The translations under genes and the position numbers were made by a program. The notes below the pieces were generated by a model that did no database searches, was not told the origin of the DNA, and worked only from the letters and a program-made list of their open reading frames with translations. A stretch of 64,000 nucleotides of DNA from NCBI GenBank assembly GCA_014904845.1, contig MU119439.1, forward strand, positions 1-64,000, written 5' to 3'. This stretch comes from Acephala macrosclerotiorum. Lineage: Eukaryota > Ascomycota > Leotiomycetes > Helotiales > Mollisiaceae. This document shows, in pieces, positions 10,728 through 23,000 of the stretch (position 1 is its first letter; the number at the start of each line of letters is the position of its first letter).

Positions 10728-13700
10728 TCATATGGAAAGCTCCAAGCCTTCATCATAGATCATGCCCTGGGTTAGCCATGGCTGGGCAGGGGGCTCCATC
10801 ATCGCATCGCACAACCTCGTAGATATCTCGTACTCTCGCAGCATATCTGCAAGGGCCAAATGTCCATTCTCCTCGGCGAGCTCAATGGCTCTTAAGAAGC
10901 CCAAGATCGGATCCGCCTTCGCGCCGACGCTAAGAAGCAGCCGCATCATGTCCAGCCTCCCGTGCTCGGCGGCACCCTCGACTACTGTCCGGCCTTCTTC
11001 CAGTGATGGAGTTGCGTTGACATCGGCTTCGCGTGCGAGCAGCATCCTAACGATCTGAAAATCTCCCCGAATTGCCGCGCCTTGCAGAGCCGTGACTCCC
11101 CCTCTCGTTGCAGGCGGCGCGTTGACATCTGCGCCGTAAAGGAGGAGAAGATCAACAATGTCTAGATCGGGTTCTTCCGCCGAGGTGGCTGCTTGTAAGG
11201 CAGTGCGGCCAAATTCAGCACCTGCAGGAGCGTTAACGTCAGCACCATGTTCGAGGAGAAGCTGGATGGCTTCCATCTCGCCCTCGGCCACAGCCACCTG
11301 AAGTGGAGTGCTCATCGGGCGGGAAGGTTCTCGATCCTCGATTTGCGCTCCAGCCTGGAGCGCCAGCTTCACACACTCGATGCGCGACCTGCGAAGCAAT
11401 CTGTGGAGAACAGTGCCACTAGTACCATTGGTCCGGTTAACTGGTGCTCCAAGAGCCAGCAGACTCTTGAACGTGGATACAAGTTCTCTTTCTTTTTCCT
11501 CAACTTCCTCGGGGCTGATTTTCTCTCCACAATATTCATTGTCTTTCCAATCGTATTTAGCCTCGGCTGCAGCCTCTAGGACGGTAGTTCCTCTGTTCTT
11601 TGCGGGAGCCGCTCTAACGTCGGCCCCATTATCAATCAGATAGTCCACTACCTCTGTACAACCTTCCCGGGCAGCACCTTGAAGGGCTGTTAGCCCCCCG
11701 TCATCGCTCGCAGGGAAATTAGCATCTGCTCCCCGATCGAGGAGATACTGTACGAGTGGAAGATGGCCTATCCCTGCCGCGACCTGCAGGCAGGTTCGAC
11801 CTTTCACTCCATAGGCGTTGACTGGCGCGCCGATGTCAAGAAAAAAGCCGGATACGTGGATTTGGCACAGTTCGGCGGTGGATTCCAAGATAGATGGCCC
11901 AAACAATGCTGCGTTGTACCCTGCATCCGCCAGGATGTACAAGATACCGCCACATTCCTCCTCGATTGCTGAATGGCAGATTCGCATGAGAATGTCGTCG
12001 TCGATCTCAGCCCCAGCCTTCATTAGAAGGTAGAAAATGTCCGAAGCTACGTCCTCGTTGAAGGCGTTCAGTGCCAGCAGGATCGGCCGGGTATCTTCGG
12101 CAGTACCGTCGATGAACCGAAACCGAGACCGCCGAGCATCAGGATCTATTCCTCGTTGCAACAATGTCCTGACGGCACCACGACTTCCCAACTTGACTGC
12201 CTGGCATAGGGCCCGCTCGAGAACCTCTTCATGAAGGATGTTATGCTCGAGAAGGAACCGCGAAAGTGGACGGTTGCCCTTTTCTGCCTCTTGAATCAAT
12301 TGGAAGACTTCTGGGATTTCTCCTGGCCCCAATTTTTCTTGCAGCAGCTTGTAAACCTTCGGCGACCTCATCTTCGCAAACTCCACAATGCTATAACCTT
12401 CGATATGCAGATCACTGTTGACTTTAGCGCCAGCGTTAAGCAAGTCCGTTACCATACCAAGCCGTTGCTTTTGGATAGCTATTGTCAGGGCTGTTTCTTC
12501 ACCGTCATGGGCCTTGACCCTGAAGCGCTTGTTGACATCACAACCAGCACTGATGAGGTACTTGGCCATATCGTAGGCATTGGAAAGGATAGCACGACAG
12601 AGTGGGGTCCCCAAACTGTGACTGGGATATTTGAGGTCCTGAACAAAGTCGATATCAGCACCGTGAAATATCAATAGCCTGGCGTCTTCTGTATTGTTGG
12701 AGCTTGCAATCTTGTGGAGTAGCTCCCCTCCAAGACGACCTGAACATATGCGATGGTCCAGAGAAAGGAGGAAGCGGAGGGCATCCCGGTGCTGTATTGT
12801 TTGAAAAGGGGTCGTGTTAGCGCTTGCTCGCAAAAGTGATGCTCTGAAGGCGCGGACATTAGCTGACTCCATTTGTAGAAAGCGCGAGAGCTGCCCAAGA
12901 AAACCCATATTGGATACCCGTATGAGGAAGTTCTGCATTTGAGAATTCTTAAGAATGTTGTTGGATGCGAGGTACGCAACGATTGCAAACATCTGACAGA
13001 GCGACTGTTGGCTCGCGCCGTTGAATAGAATTTGAGTGTCCATATCTGCCGTCGCTGGAAAGTAAAGGAGCAGCTTTTCCACGAAGTCCGCAACGAGCTG
13101 CAGAGCCTCTAGCTTCCGATCTACGCCAACCAGGTGTGAAAGGAGCCATCCCTTAGTTCCGCGCGGAGTTCTCTTATATTTTTGGCTCCAATTCATAGTA
13201 CGAAGTCCGTTCTCGAGAATGAGCGTGCTGGTGGTTCCCGCGACCGGGATGAACGAGGAGATATCTATGTTGCTCGTCAGTCGAGAAAATTGGAGCGTCT
13301 TGAGAAGCAATAAATACCTGGCAAGTCCCAGAAAAATGTCAATGGCGAATCCTGCCAACCAGAGATGCCACATAGTGCCGGAGAAGAGACAAGAGTGGTG
13401 GAAGAATTAGAAATGGGAGCTCGGCTTCGGAAAGGTAAGCTCGGCTGAGAGCGGCATGACAGCATAGTTTTGGTGGTGCTTGCCTGAGTTGCGTTTAGGG
13501 GAAGGGATACTGAGCTGGAGTGCTGGGTGCTTGGGTGGTCTGAATTGAGGAGACATAGGGAGTCTGGGATGCTGTAGCGAGGATATTTAGCCGGGATTCG
13601 GGGTGTGCTGAAGTCAAGGTCCATGAAATCTAGGTCGAGCTCTGGAATAGGTACGACGAGCCCGACGTGCATCGGATTTGTGAAAGGGTCTACATCTTGG

Positions 13701-14276
13701 CTCGGCCGAGCTTCTAAGTTCTTGATCGGTCTGTGTGAAACATTGAGATTCCTCTGCAATGGCTGATTGACTTTTGGGGAGGTCGGAGTACGAATTTCTA
13801 TGCGATGCGAATTAGGCGAGTCGACTCCGAGGTCTGAGGCACTGTGAGCAACGACATGTCCTCAAAAGGAATTCGTGGATAATGGCGGACCTATCGATGA
13901 GCCGTTCTCGGCCGGATTCTCGTCGTTGCAGTCCTTGGAATATCGTCGAATCTCCCTCATGACGCGTTCGGGATTCAGCTTTCGGCCGTTTAGGTAGACA
14001 TCGGACGCTTTGCCCTGGTCTTGCCGTTTACGGATCTTCCTGATCACCACCTTCCACTCATCGGCGCGCAGGTTTTTTAGGCCCCCAAACCTTGACTTGA
14101 ACTGCTTAGGCCTGGTTCGACGTCAGCGACAGACAACCCGGCTAGCAGTGATCGTGTTAAACTTGCGTGACTATAATGCCATGTTTCTCATGGAGGTATT
14201 CGAGGGTCTCGTGTATGGTTTTGGCCTCATCCACATACAGACGGACGACCTCCTGTTCGCAAGATACCCAATCCAT
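10728..14276 (-). CDS. Clr5-domain ankyrin-repeat protein, three exons, one in-frame TGA
   Basis: I assemble three exons: 14276-14163, 14104-13318 and 13264-10728. The introns of 58 and 53 bases have GT-AG ends and CTGAC branch sites, and phase is kept throughout, giving about 1145 codons. The first two exons encode a Clr5 domain (MDWVSCEQEVVRLYVDE at the N-terminus, then FKSRFGGLKNL and EWKVVIRKI), a probable DNA/chromatin-associated domain common in Pezizomycotina. A Ser/Pro-rich linker follows. The last exon holds many ankyrin repeats (for example LLEHGADVNAP and LLLYGADVNAPP), a protein-interaction array. A TGA at 13864-13862 (codon about 119) interrupts the linker, while the frame stays coding on both sides. 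An apparent start MWHLWLAG at 13373 is probably intron read-through and should not be taken as a membrane anchor. Nuclear location is inferred. The TGA could be a true null, a C-to-T RIP product or an error. Confidence 0.75.
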
Positions 14277-15129
14277 CGGTAAGGTTACAGGTACCGGGGG
14301 TGGCTAGCTAAACGCTGCGCTTGCGAGAGCGAAACTGACTCGTACGGTCGGAAATGAATGAGCAGAGGCAACTTTGCACAATCCGTGTTGTTCTTCGCCC
14401 AGTGCCTTCTATTGGGAAGGTCGTGCAATTTAAAGTATGCCACCGCAGCCTCATGTTGATGGATGCTGGTCGGTCGTGCCTGCAGGTCGGAACTTCTGCA
14501 CAAACCGGTGGCCCGCATCATGCGTGGGATTTCTGCTCACCTCTTAGAAGCATGGAAGCACGGCCTTATGCACACGAGTGACATTCTCCGGACATGGAAA
14601 GGACGCCTGCAGGAACTTTTGCGCTCCGTTCTGGTTGGGCAACAAATAACAAGGGGGCTGGAGGCCAGGCTGACAGCAGGAATAGTCTGAATAGCCGCAA
14701 AGCCAAAATCTCTTAACTTCTTGTTCCCACTGTGACCAACAGATCCCTTTCGCTAGCGCTTAACGAACGCGAGAAAAATGCTGACGAGGCAAGTTTTGGC
14801 TCCCCCGTGCTGGCGCATCTGACTATCACGTGCTCATATAATGCATTCCTATATAAACTTCCGTTTATCCTTATTGTCCTCATTGTCCAATTAAAATCTG
14901 TGATGAATGCTATTCAGAACAATTGTTTTTATAACGGTGTGATTATAGCACGTAATATTACGCAGCACGCGAGTAGTATGTCGCGTGATCCCGCAGAATT
15001 ATCTTCTATTTCCGTCTCTGCAGGTAGGCATTTGTGCATTTTGTATACACAAACAGACGGAGATAAGTGCTTGTGCATATATGGTCCTTTCGGGCCCTCG
15101 TTTAAAATTGGCGATTTCTGATGAGATGC
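14277..15129. other. Intergenic, no gene seen
   Basis: Presumed promoter region of the Clr5-ankyrin gene plus 3' flank of the MFS relic. The frames here are short, run on both strands and are not recognisable. Confidence 0.4.
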
Positions 15130-16659
15130 ATCAATAGGATGAGCAAATCTGAGCCATACCTGAGAAAAGGCAGCATTAGTCACGTGGGTGTAAGTATCAA
15201 CATTCCGACGTGTAACGCAAAGCAACCATCCCAACAGCACCAGTATCATAGACGCCTTCAAAGGATATCCGTAGCTAGGTGCGTACTCAGCTTTGAAGAG
15301 TTGACCAGTAATGATTCCCGCGATATTACTGTATCCGTTGATACCAACGATCACACTTCTCGAACCTAGGAGAGGGGTATTGTTTGCGAGCAAAGTTACA
15401 ATGGGTGGCCCCGCCGAGAAGGCACCTGCTAAGCAAATGTGCAATGAATCCATAGCGAAGCGAGGGGTTGGTGGAAGTGAATATGACGATCAGGTCGATG
15501 AGTACGAGAAACATGGAACAAATGGTGTGGAGGGATCGTTGGTGGAAATGATCCGAGGAGTAGACGAAGACGAACAATCCGAGGGCCACCGGGCCCACTG
15601 ATGAATAGGTTAGTACGGACACGAATCAACCAACGAAAGTAGCATAGTGGGGAAATGGTGCTCACACGACAAAAACGAAAGAATTGCCATGCAGAAGGTA
15701 CATCCGCCTTCTATCAAAAACCACAAGAGGGTCGTTCAGTAAGTTCGGGTCGCGATAGAATTTGTGGGCTCACCAGCAACTGCCAGCCTTTCAACTGCGA
15801 CGACTTGATATGGAACACGCCATACTAATGACTGTGGTCAGAAATTTACTGTATCTTCCTCGGGAAACCAGTCATGACTTACAGAAATCAGCCCTGAAAA
15901 AGCACCAGCAATCGAGTACATCCCGGCAAATAATCCGAGGCGAAAAGCGAGATAATTCTTTGGATATCACATTGAGAGGTAGAACTGTTCCTGGTCAGTC
16001 TTGTGTTTCCTCCGATGCCAGCATCGCTAGGAGCAAACCCCGCCTCAGCAGCACCAAGCAACAATCTCAAGGCGATGGGCGTCCCTCGACTCTTGATCCC
16101 TGAATGTGGCATACAAATACTTCCTCAAGCAAGCATCATGATTGATATCCAATAATTAACACCAATACGGTGACTGATGATTGTCGAAAGATGCTGGAGA
16201 GTGTTGAAAGTCACAGAGAGCTTGCAAAGTGGTCAGTATTCAGGAAGTCCGAGTGTATCGGTCTAGACATACGAAAGAGACGGCGTCTGAGATATTGTTT
16301 GGTTTGAGATGGGCGTCTTTGGCAAAGGCTAAGCAGATCATTATGATGGCATAAGACGGATATTAGAAAGGATAACCTTATTCGTAGTAGCAGCGTTTCC
16401 AATGTTCGCCTTGTCGATCTCACAAAGCTACATTAATCATCAGCAGCGATTCGGAAACATTACCCGCCAATAAATATACCATGAAGTTGAGAGCAAGAAC
16501 AGGAAGAATAATACAATTAAGCTTTAGGTTGACCGATCTATCGAGTACTTGCTCTTCTGCGAATTACTGTGCGTGGGGCTGTTGGGCGTTATGAGCTGGC
16601 GCATTTTCCGCCAGCTCAACATCGCCGACGGGCTTCTCGAGACTCGCTCGTGATACCAT
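15130..16659 (-). pseudogene. MFS transporter, DAL5/allantoate-permease-like (anion:cation symporter), heavily broken
   Basis: Fragments follow family order on the minus strand: a start MVSRASLEKP at 16659, NLKLNCIILPVLAL (helix 1), IDKANIGNAA, HLKPNNISDAVSF, ISHRIGVNYWISIMMLA and ALRLLLGAAEAGFAPS. They continue with YPKNYLAFRLGLFAGMYSI, LKGWQLL, GPVALGLFVFVY and GYSNIAGIITGQLFKAEYAPS. Such proteins import small carboxylates such as allantoate or nicotinate across the plasma membrane. Breaks include TAA at 16564-16566, TGA at 16125-16127 (where the family has Trp: LAxGSIC), and a frame change near 15450 between the two helix blocks. Introns lie between several fragments, but I could not resolve all of them. 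It is almost certainly non-functional. Confidence 0.7.
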
Positions 16660-16679
16660 CGCCGGCTCGTCCTTCAAAT

Positions 16680-18589
16680 TAGCAGTCATTGCTGAAGCTC
16701 AGGATTTTGTGCCGAAGTGTCAACGACGGGATATAGGTGAAGATAGAGAGGGCGTGGAATAGAGAGGTTGAGAAGTTTTCGAAGCACAGGGCGAATATGA
16801 ATAAGATCCGCCATTCACATACCCTACTATTCAATCCACGCACTCTTTGCCCATTCCCCACGGGGATCGAAGTTGTGGGACAAGATATCAGCTCGAATCT
16901 AGCTAAGTCCATGCTTTTGTCCAGTAGAAGATCAACCTCTCGTGTATTGCAGGTAAAGTTGCCAAGATGGGGTGGATGGAAGCGTGGAAGTTTGGAAAGG
17001 CGGAAGAGCGAATGTCGGAACAAGCTCAACAGTACAACAGATATTGGCTTCCAACACGATATAAAGAAGTGAAGAAGTGTGTTTCCGATAGCACCACGTA
17101 CATCTCATCTGTCAAAGCTATTGTACCGAGCGACCCAACAGGCATTCTGAAACCACCATGGAACTTTGATGCTCCGAGGCACACGCCATACCGAACAGTA
17201 CTCGATCGAAGTAGAAAGCCTAGTTTCAAATTTCTAGATTGAAACTGGAGGTGTTCATCAAACTTCCGAAGAGAGAGCAGTCTCCAGCTTTGCACAAGTT
17301 TCCAAGTATTCTGCTATCTCCTCGTGTCTGTCATATATGCATTTAATGAAGAACTCTCTCTTCTTCCGCGTGGTCATCTCAAGTAGTAGCGTGGGAGACA
17401 GCAGTGTCGTATCAGCTCTCTAGCGGTCATGATGATACTTTCGACTTTGAAGAGCTCGTTGACTTTGGCGAAATGACTTTACCAGTTAGGATAGCTGTCC
17501 CCAACTCTGTAATATCGAGGAGTTTTGAAAAATGGCATAGTTGTTTCTCAACCCGTATAAGTATCCTCCATTGCCGTATTGGCTTACGCACTCGGTATGT
17601 TTTGGAAGACTATCATACGCTTGAGCAAGATCTGTTGGTGCTAGGAGAAGTTATGGTATTGTGGTATTGTTAAACGAACGAGTTGTGGATCCTCCAAATC
17701 TGCCGCCTTCCCTCATCTGCAATTTATCACTCAAGAGAGGAAGTGCGTAAGTCTCTGAGGATTATCCCACAAGTCCAAAGGGAGAAATGTATTCATGCTA
17801 GAAAGAGCCTGCTAGAAATTAGAAATCGTTCTGTCAGGAGAGAATATGAGTCCTGATGCTAAACCAGAAACCGCACTTCTCTGCGTTGCTATTATTTTCA
17901 ATAGTGTGCAGGCAGCGTAAGCACTGTTTTCGGCTTTGGAAAGATGGTAATGCATGCAAGTACGAATTTCTTCCTACAAGAATGGTTGACGTCTTGTTGC
18001 TCGTCAAGCCGCCCCGGCACACCTTCCGTGATGGTCTTTACAATTCCACGAAAGGACCCATGAAGGGTACTGCTTCCCTTAGATAGAGCTACTTGTATCC
18101 TTATTTTTGAAAATACATTCTAATTCACGTGGGAATGTCCGAAGTAGAGGTGTGCCTCTGTAGCAAGCTCGATCTCTTGGACAATCCATAAGCAATGCCA
18201 TACTGCAAATCGCAGAGAGCAGTCAACTCGAGCCATTCAGACTTAAGAAGCAACATGAGCGCCGAGGGCGCAGTTCGACCTTCATCAAGTAATTCCTATA
18301 GAGAATCGAAAACCAATTACATATCGACTTTCCAATGATCGTGCGATAGGAGTATATAATTAATTTCGGCTAGCTAGGACTCGGTAAGGCTGCATAGGAC
18401 CATCAGGTCGTAAATAATCGATGGGAACAACCGATAAGAACAATTCGAATTAGTTAAAATCATCAAAGTAAAATTAAAAAACAACATATCGCTTAGTAGT
18501 AATGGATAACTTCTGCAATATATTAGCGAACCAGGAAAGTATTTTAGATTGGAAATCCTTACCAATCTGAAAATTCAATCGTCTCTTCT
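16680..18589. other. No recognisable gene; scattered short frames
   Basis: Reading frames of about 60-116 residues occur on both strands, for example 16967-17242 (+) containing QAQQYNRYWLPTRYKEV and 17404-17673 (+). None matches a family I know and none continues across plausible introns. Given the broken neighbours, these may be further gene relics. Confidence 0.3.
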
Positions 18590-19109
18590 AGCTATATCAA
18601 GTAAATATCTTCCCAGTCAACCATACCCAGATCGAGTGCTTTGCCCTCCATAAGTCCTTGAATCTAACATTCGCCCACAAGCATAAATTTGCAATCTGCC
18701 TGTGGGCGGAGGACATACGGTAAACCCGCGTTGCGGATAAGGTATATCTTGTCGTTAATTTCTGCTCTCCACGAACCTATGCGAAGCGATCCTCGCTTGT
18801 GAGGCAGAAGTGACGGTAGCGAGGCTAGTTGGTCAGTAACTTGCCGATAATTTCGTTGCTTCTGAGACCTTCAGCATCAGGGTCGACTCCTCGCGGATCA
18901 GGATCTTTTCTCATTCCTCGGAAGTAATGGTGGAACTACTCAGTCTGCTGACTTGAAGCCCTTTGATTGTCGACACTTAGTTGCAAGGTCATTGAATTAC
19001 AGAATCTTTTGTATCTCTTATTTTGTAGGCTGATATCGCTATTTCTAATGCATCCTGCGACTTGTGCACACTAAAGTAATGACATTTGTTTTCCTTCCAA
19101 TGTCGCAGA
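18590..19109 (-). pseudogene. HET-domain protein, C-terminal fragment (3' part of the split gene)
   Basis: On the minus strand directly left of the mobile element I read HHYFRGMRKDPDPRGVDPDA, then RHFCLTSEDRFA, then DKIYLIRNAGLPYVLRPQ, LVGEC, a stop, and GLMEGKAL. This is the ending typical of heterokaryon-incompatibility proteins (family pattern GDxVxLxxGxxxPFVLRP...LVGECYVHGIMEGEAL). Lesions include TAG at 18664-18666 where the family has Tyr (GECY) and frame changes near 18770 and 18980. The orientation matches the HET 5' part at 28735-29985, and the intervening element has an 8-bp target duplication. The two parts are therefore read as one gene interrupted by insertion. Confidence 0.7.
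19102..19109. other. Target-site duplication, left copy (GTCGCAGA)
   Basis: GTCGCAGA occurs immediately before the element terminus TAGGCTGCTCG and again immediately after the opposite terminus at 28735-28742. An 8-bp duplication is characteristic of the hAT superfamily. Confidence 0.75.
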
Positions 19110-19301
19110 TAGGCTGCTCGTAAGAGACCCATAGGATAGAGTTTTAAAATTTCCTCCCCATCCACGGGTCCCTTATAAAGCGAAAATATATTAATCCTTT
19201 ACCCACGGATCCTCTATGGGTTTTATAGGGCCCCTATAAAAAATGCATAAATTATATAAAAATATAAAAATATTTATTAAAATTTAATTTAAAAAAAATT
19301 A

Positions 19302-19352
19302 ATAAAAAAATTAATAAAAAAATTAATAAAAAAATTAATAAAATAATAAATA
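19302..19352. repeat. 12-bp tandem repeat (ATTAATAAAAAA-like) near element left arm
   Basis: About four copies of a 12-base unit inside the left arm. The right arm lacks them, which helps explain the unequal distance of matching sequence from the two termini. Confidence 0.6.
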
Positions 19353-19914
19353 TTATAAAATAAATATAATATATTATAATAGTATAAAATTAAATTAATA
19401 TTATTATTTCGAATTAAAATTAATTAAATTACGTAATTAAATTAAAAATATATTTTATTATAATAAACGTTATAATAATAATAATAATAATAAAAAAATT
19501 GTATTTTTTTAAATTATAATAATAATTTTAAATAAATAAAAATTAAAATTACATATTTATTATTATACTATATATTATAATATATTTTAAATTAAATTTT
19601 TATATTACATATAAATAATAATATTGTAATAATAGTAAAAAATTTAATTTAATTAAAAAGTATTATTACGAATTATATAATTCGTAACACGTAAATAAAC
19701 TAATATTAATATATAAGAAAAAAGTTTTTCGTAATATTTTAAATATTAAATTTTTAAATTTTTAAATTTTTAAACGTCGAATTTTTAAATATCGAATTTA
19801 AACGTTAAATTTTAAATTTTTAAACGTTTTAATTTTAAATATATTTATTTTTATTTTTAATATTTTTACGATTTATTTATTTAATAATCGTTTAATCGAT
19901 TTTATTACGTAAAA

Positions 19915-20036
19915 AAACTCGAGATCAAATAATATAATTTAATTTAATTTAATATAATTTATCGAGTTTAATTTTCATATTATAATTTTACAAAATAAAT
20001 TATTTTTTATTATATATATTACATTTTCAACAAATA
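19915..20036. repeat. Probable left LTR, 3' portion (direct-repeat partner of 28286-28403)
   Basis: The segment runs from ATCAAATAATATAATTTAAT to ACATTTTCAACA and is repeated in direct orientation about 8.4 kb downstream with transition differences. It ends in CA, as LTRs do, within a TTTCAACA context. The 5' end of the LTR cannot be placed because both copies are hypermutated. Confidence 0.55.
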
Positions 20037-23000
20037 ATAATAATAATATTAATTTATTCGTTTTAAGATTTTATATTTGTCTCGAAACGCGATTTTAACG
20101 ATTTTTCGTTTGTCGTTTTATTTTTCAATAATTAATATATCGATCGTACAAAATATTATCGAGATCGTATATAACTTTTAAAAGTTTCAATAAATCAAAT
20201 ACAAATATATTAACGATTTCAAATTTCAAACTATTGAAATTATTCAATTTATTATTTAATACTTTCGTTTATTTCGTTTTAATTTTATTTTTAAAATTGT
20301 TTCGATTTTACAAAATATAAAAATTTTAATAAAATTAAAAAACATTTTTATTTTAAACGCGTAAATTCAAAATAAAATTAATTTTAACGCGATTTTTAAA
20401 AAGTTTATTACAATTATTAAAATTATTATATTAAATTGAAAATCGAAATATAAATTTAAAAATAAAAAAAATTTTAACGTTATAAAAAAAAAATATTTAA
20501 TTTTTTTAAAGTTTAAAACAAAATATTAATTTTATACGATTTTTTCAAATAATATTATAAAAGAAATATACAATTTTAATTTTATATATCGAAAAAAAAA
20601 TACTTAAAAAAATAATTAATTTATTATTCGAAATACTCGAAATCGAAAATAATAATTAATATAATAATTAATAAAATAGTTTTATATTCGAAATATTAAT
20701 ACAAATACAAAATATTATTTTTATTATTTTTTAAATTTAAATATAAAATATAATAAACGATAATAAACGTTATATTTTTACTCGCGATAATAATAATAAT
20801 AAATATTATATTTTTAATTGTAATCGCGATAATAATAATAATAATCGAAATTTTATTAATATAAAATAAAAATTAAAAAATATAAATTATTTTAATTTAA
20901 ATTTAAATTTTTTTTACAATAAAAATAATTATATTATAATCGAATAAAATATTTATTTTTTCGTAAATTAAATTAAAAACAATATTATCGAATTATATGT
21001 TTTAATTATTAAATAAAATTTTTATATTTATTTTCGTAATACAATTTTAATATAATATTTTAATAAATTATTCGAATTTAAAATTTTTTTTTTTAAATTT
21101 AATTAAAATAATATTTTTATATAAATTAACGCGTTTATTTATAGATTTAAAATAGTTTTAATTACGATTTTACGTAAATTTTCAAAGTAAATATATTCGA
21201 AAAAAAATATTCGCAATAAAAAAAATATTCGAAAATATATATTAAATATTATTCGTACTACGAAAATAACAAATTTTAATAAATTTATTTAATAATTGTT
21301 TTAAGTTTTTAATAATATAAATTTAAAATTTCGTATATTTTTTTTAATATTAATTAAAATAATTTCAATTCAAAATTTTATAAAATAAATAATAATAAAA
21401 ATATAAACTTGAAAAAACAATTTAAAAAAAAATAACGTTTTATTAAATTTAATAATAATAATAAATACGATTTTAAATTTAAAAAACTAAATAATTTTAA
21501 TTTAATTTTTTATTAAAATTTAAAATAATTCAAATTACAATTTAAATTTTTTATATTTTATATAAATTTTTACGAAAATCAATAAAAATTTAAAAATAAT
21601 AATTATAAATTCAAATTATATTATTAGTATAACGATATATATTAAATCGATAACGATTTTTACAATATTTTTATAAAAATTAAAACTAATTATAATAAAA
21701 AATTAAAAAAAAACAAAAATATTTCTTTATTGAAAAATTAAATTTCAATTTAATATAATTCGAAATTTGAATCAAAAAAAAATTATTATTAATACAATTT
21801 ATTTTATTAATATTATTAAAAAAACTTTTTATTGTAAATATAAAAAAAATTTCTATTGAAAATTTAATTATTTAAATATATTTATAAAAACTTTTATAAT
21901 ATCGATCGATTTTATTAAATTCTTTTATTAAAAATCGAAAAAATCAATAAATATAATATTAATAATATACGAGAAATTAATAAATATAATAAATAAAAAA
22001 TAATTTTTTCAATTTAATTATTTATAATAAACAATTTTTTGTTTTAACGATTTATTAAAATAATTTCTACGAAAATTTCAAATAATTTTATAGTAAAATA
22101 TATATATATAATAATAAAAATCAAATTAAAAATAAATAATAAATTATATAAAATATATATCGATTTTAATTATTTTCATTTTTTAATCGATAAAAAATAA
22201 ATATAATTTGCATCGAATTTATTTATTAATAAATTCGAATTAATTATAGTTTTAAAAATCGATAAATTAATAAAATTTAATAAACGAATTATTTTTATAA
22301 TATATATACTCGAAATAATTAAAAAATAAAACGTATTTAATAAAATTAAAATTCGTATATAAATAATTAAAAATCTCGTTTTTAAATTTTTTTTAAATAA
22401 CGAGTTTTTGTATTTATACTAAAAATAATTAAACTATAAAAATTGTATATTTATTATCGATTTATACGAGAATTTAATTATATTAATTCGAGTTTTTACA
22501 AAAAGTTTTCGTATTAAAAAAAAGTTTTATACGCGAAAAATATTGTAATTTTACTTTGAAAAATTATTATAATATTAATTATATGTTTTTTATTATTTAA
22601 AGATCGTTAATTTATATTCAATATTTAATACGTATATATTTATAATATTATCGTAAATAAAATAAATTTTATTAATTTATTAATTAAACGAAAAATCAAA
22701 TTAAAAATATATTAAAAATACGAAGAAAACGATTATTATATAATCGAATTAATTTCGAATAAAAACGAGTAAAATTCGAATAAAATTATTATATTCGTAA
22801 ATAAAAAAATATTAAATAATAATTAATTATTTTCTAGTAATATTATCAAATCAATCGACGTTTTAAAAATCGTATTAAATAATAATATTTATATATATAT
22901 CGTAAATTCAAAGTTTATAATTTAATTTGAGATTTTAATTAATGAATTTACAATTTATTAAATTAATAAAAATTTTATTAATTTTTTATTTGAATTATAT

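Noticed and set aside
12949..13410. Start MWHLWLAG at 13373 as a signal anchor of the ankyrin protein
   Set aside because: The segment reads through a well-formed intron (13317-13265). Splicing joins the ankyrin exon in phase to the Clr5 exons instead.
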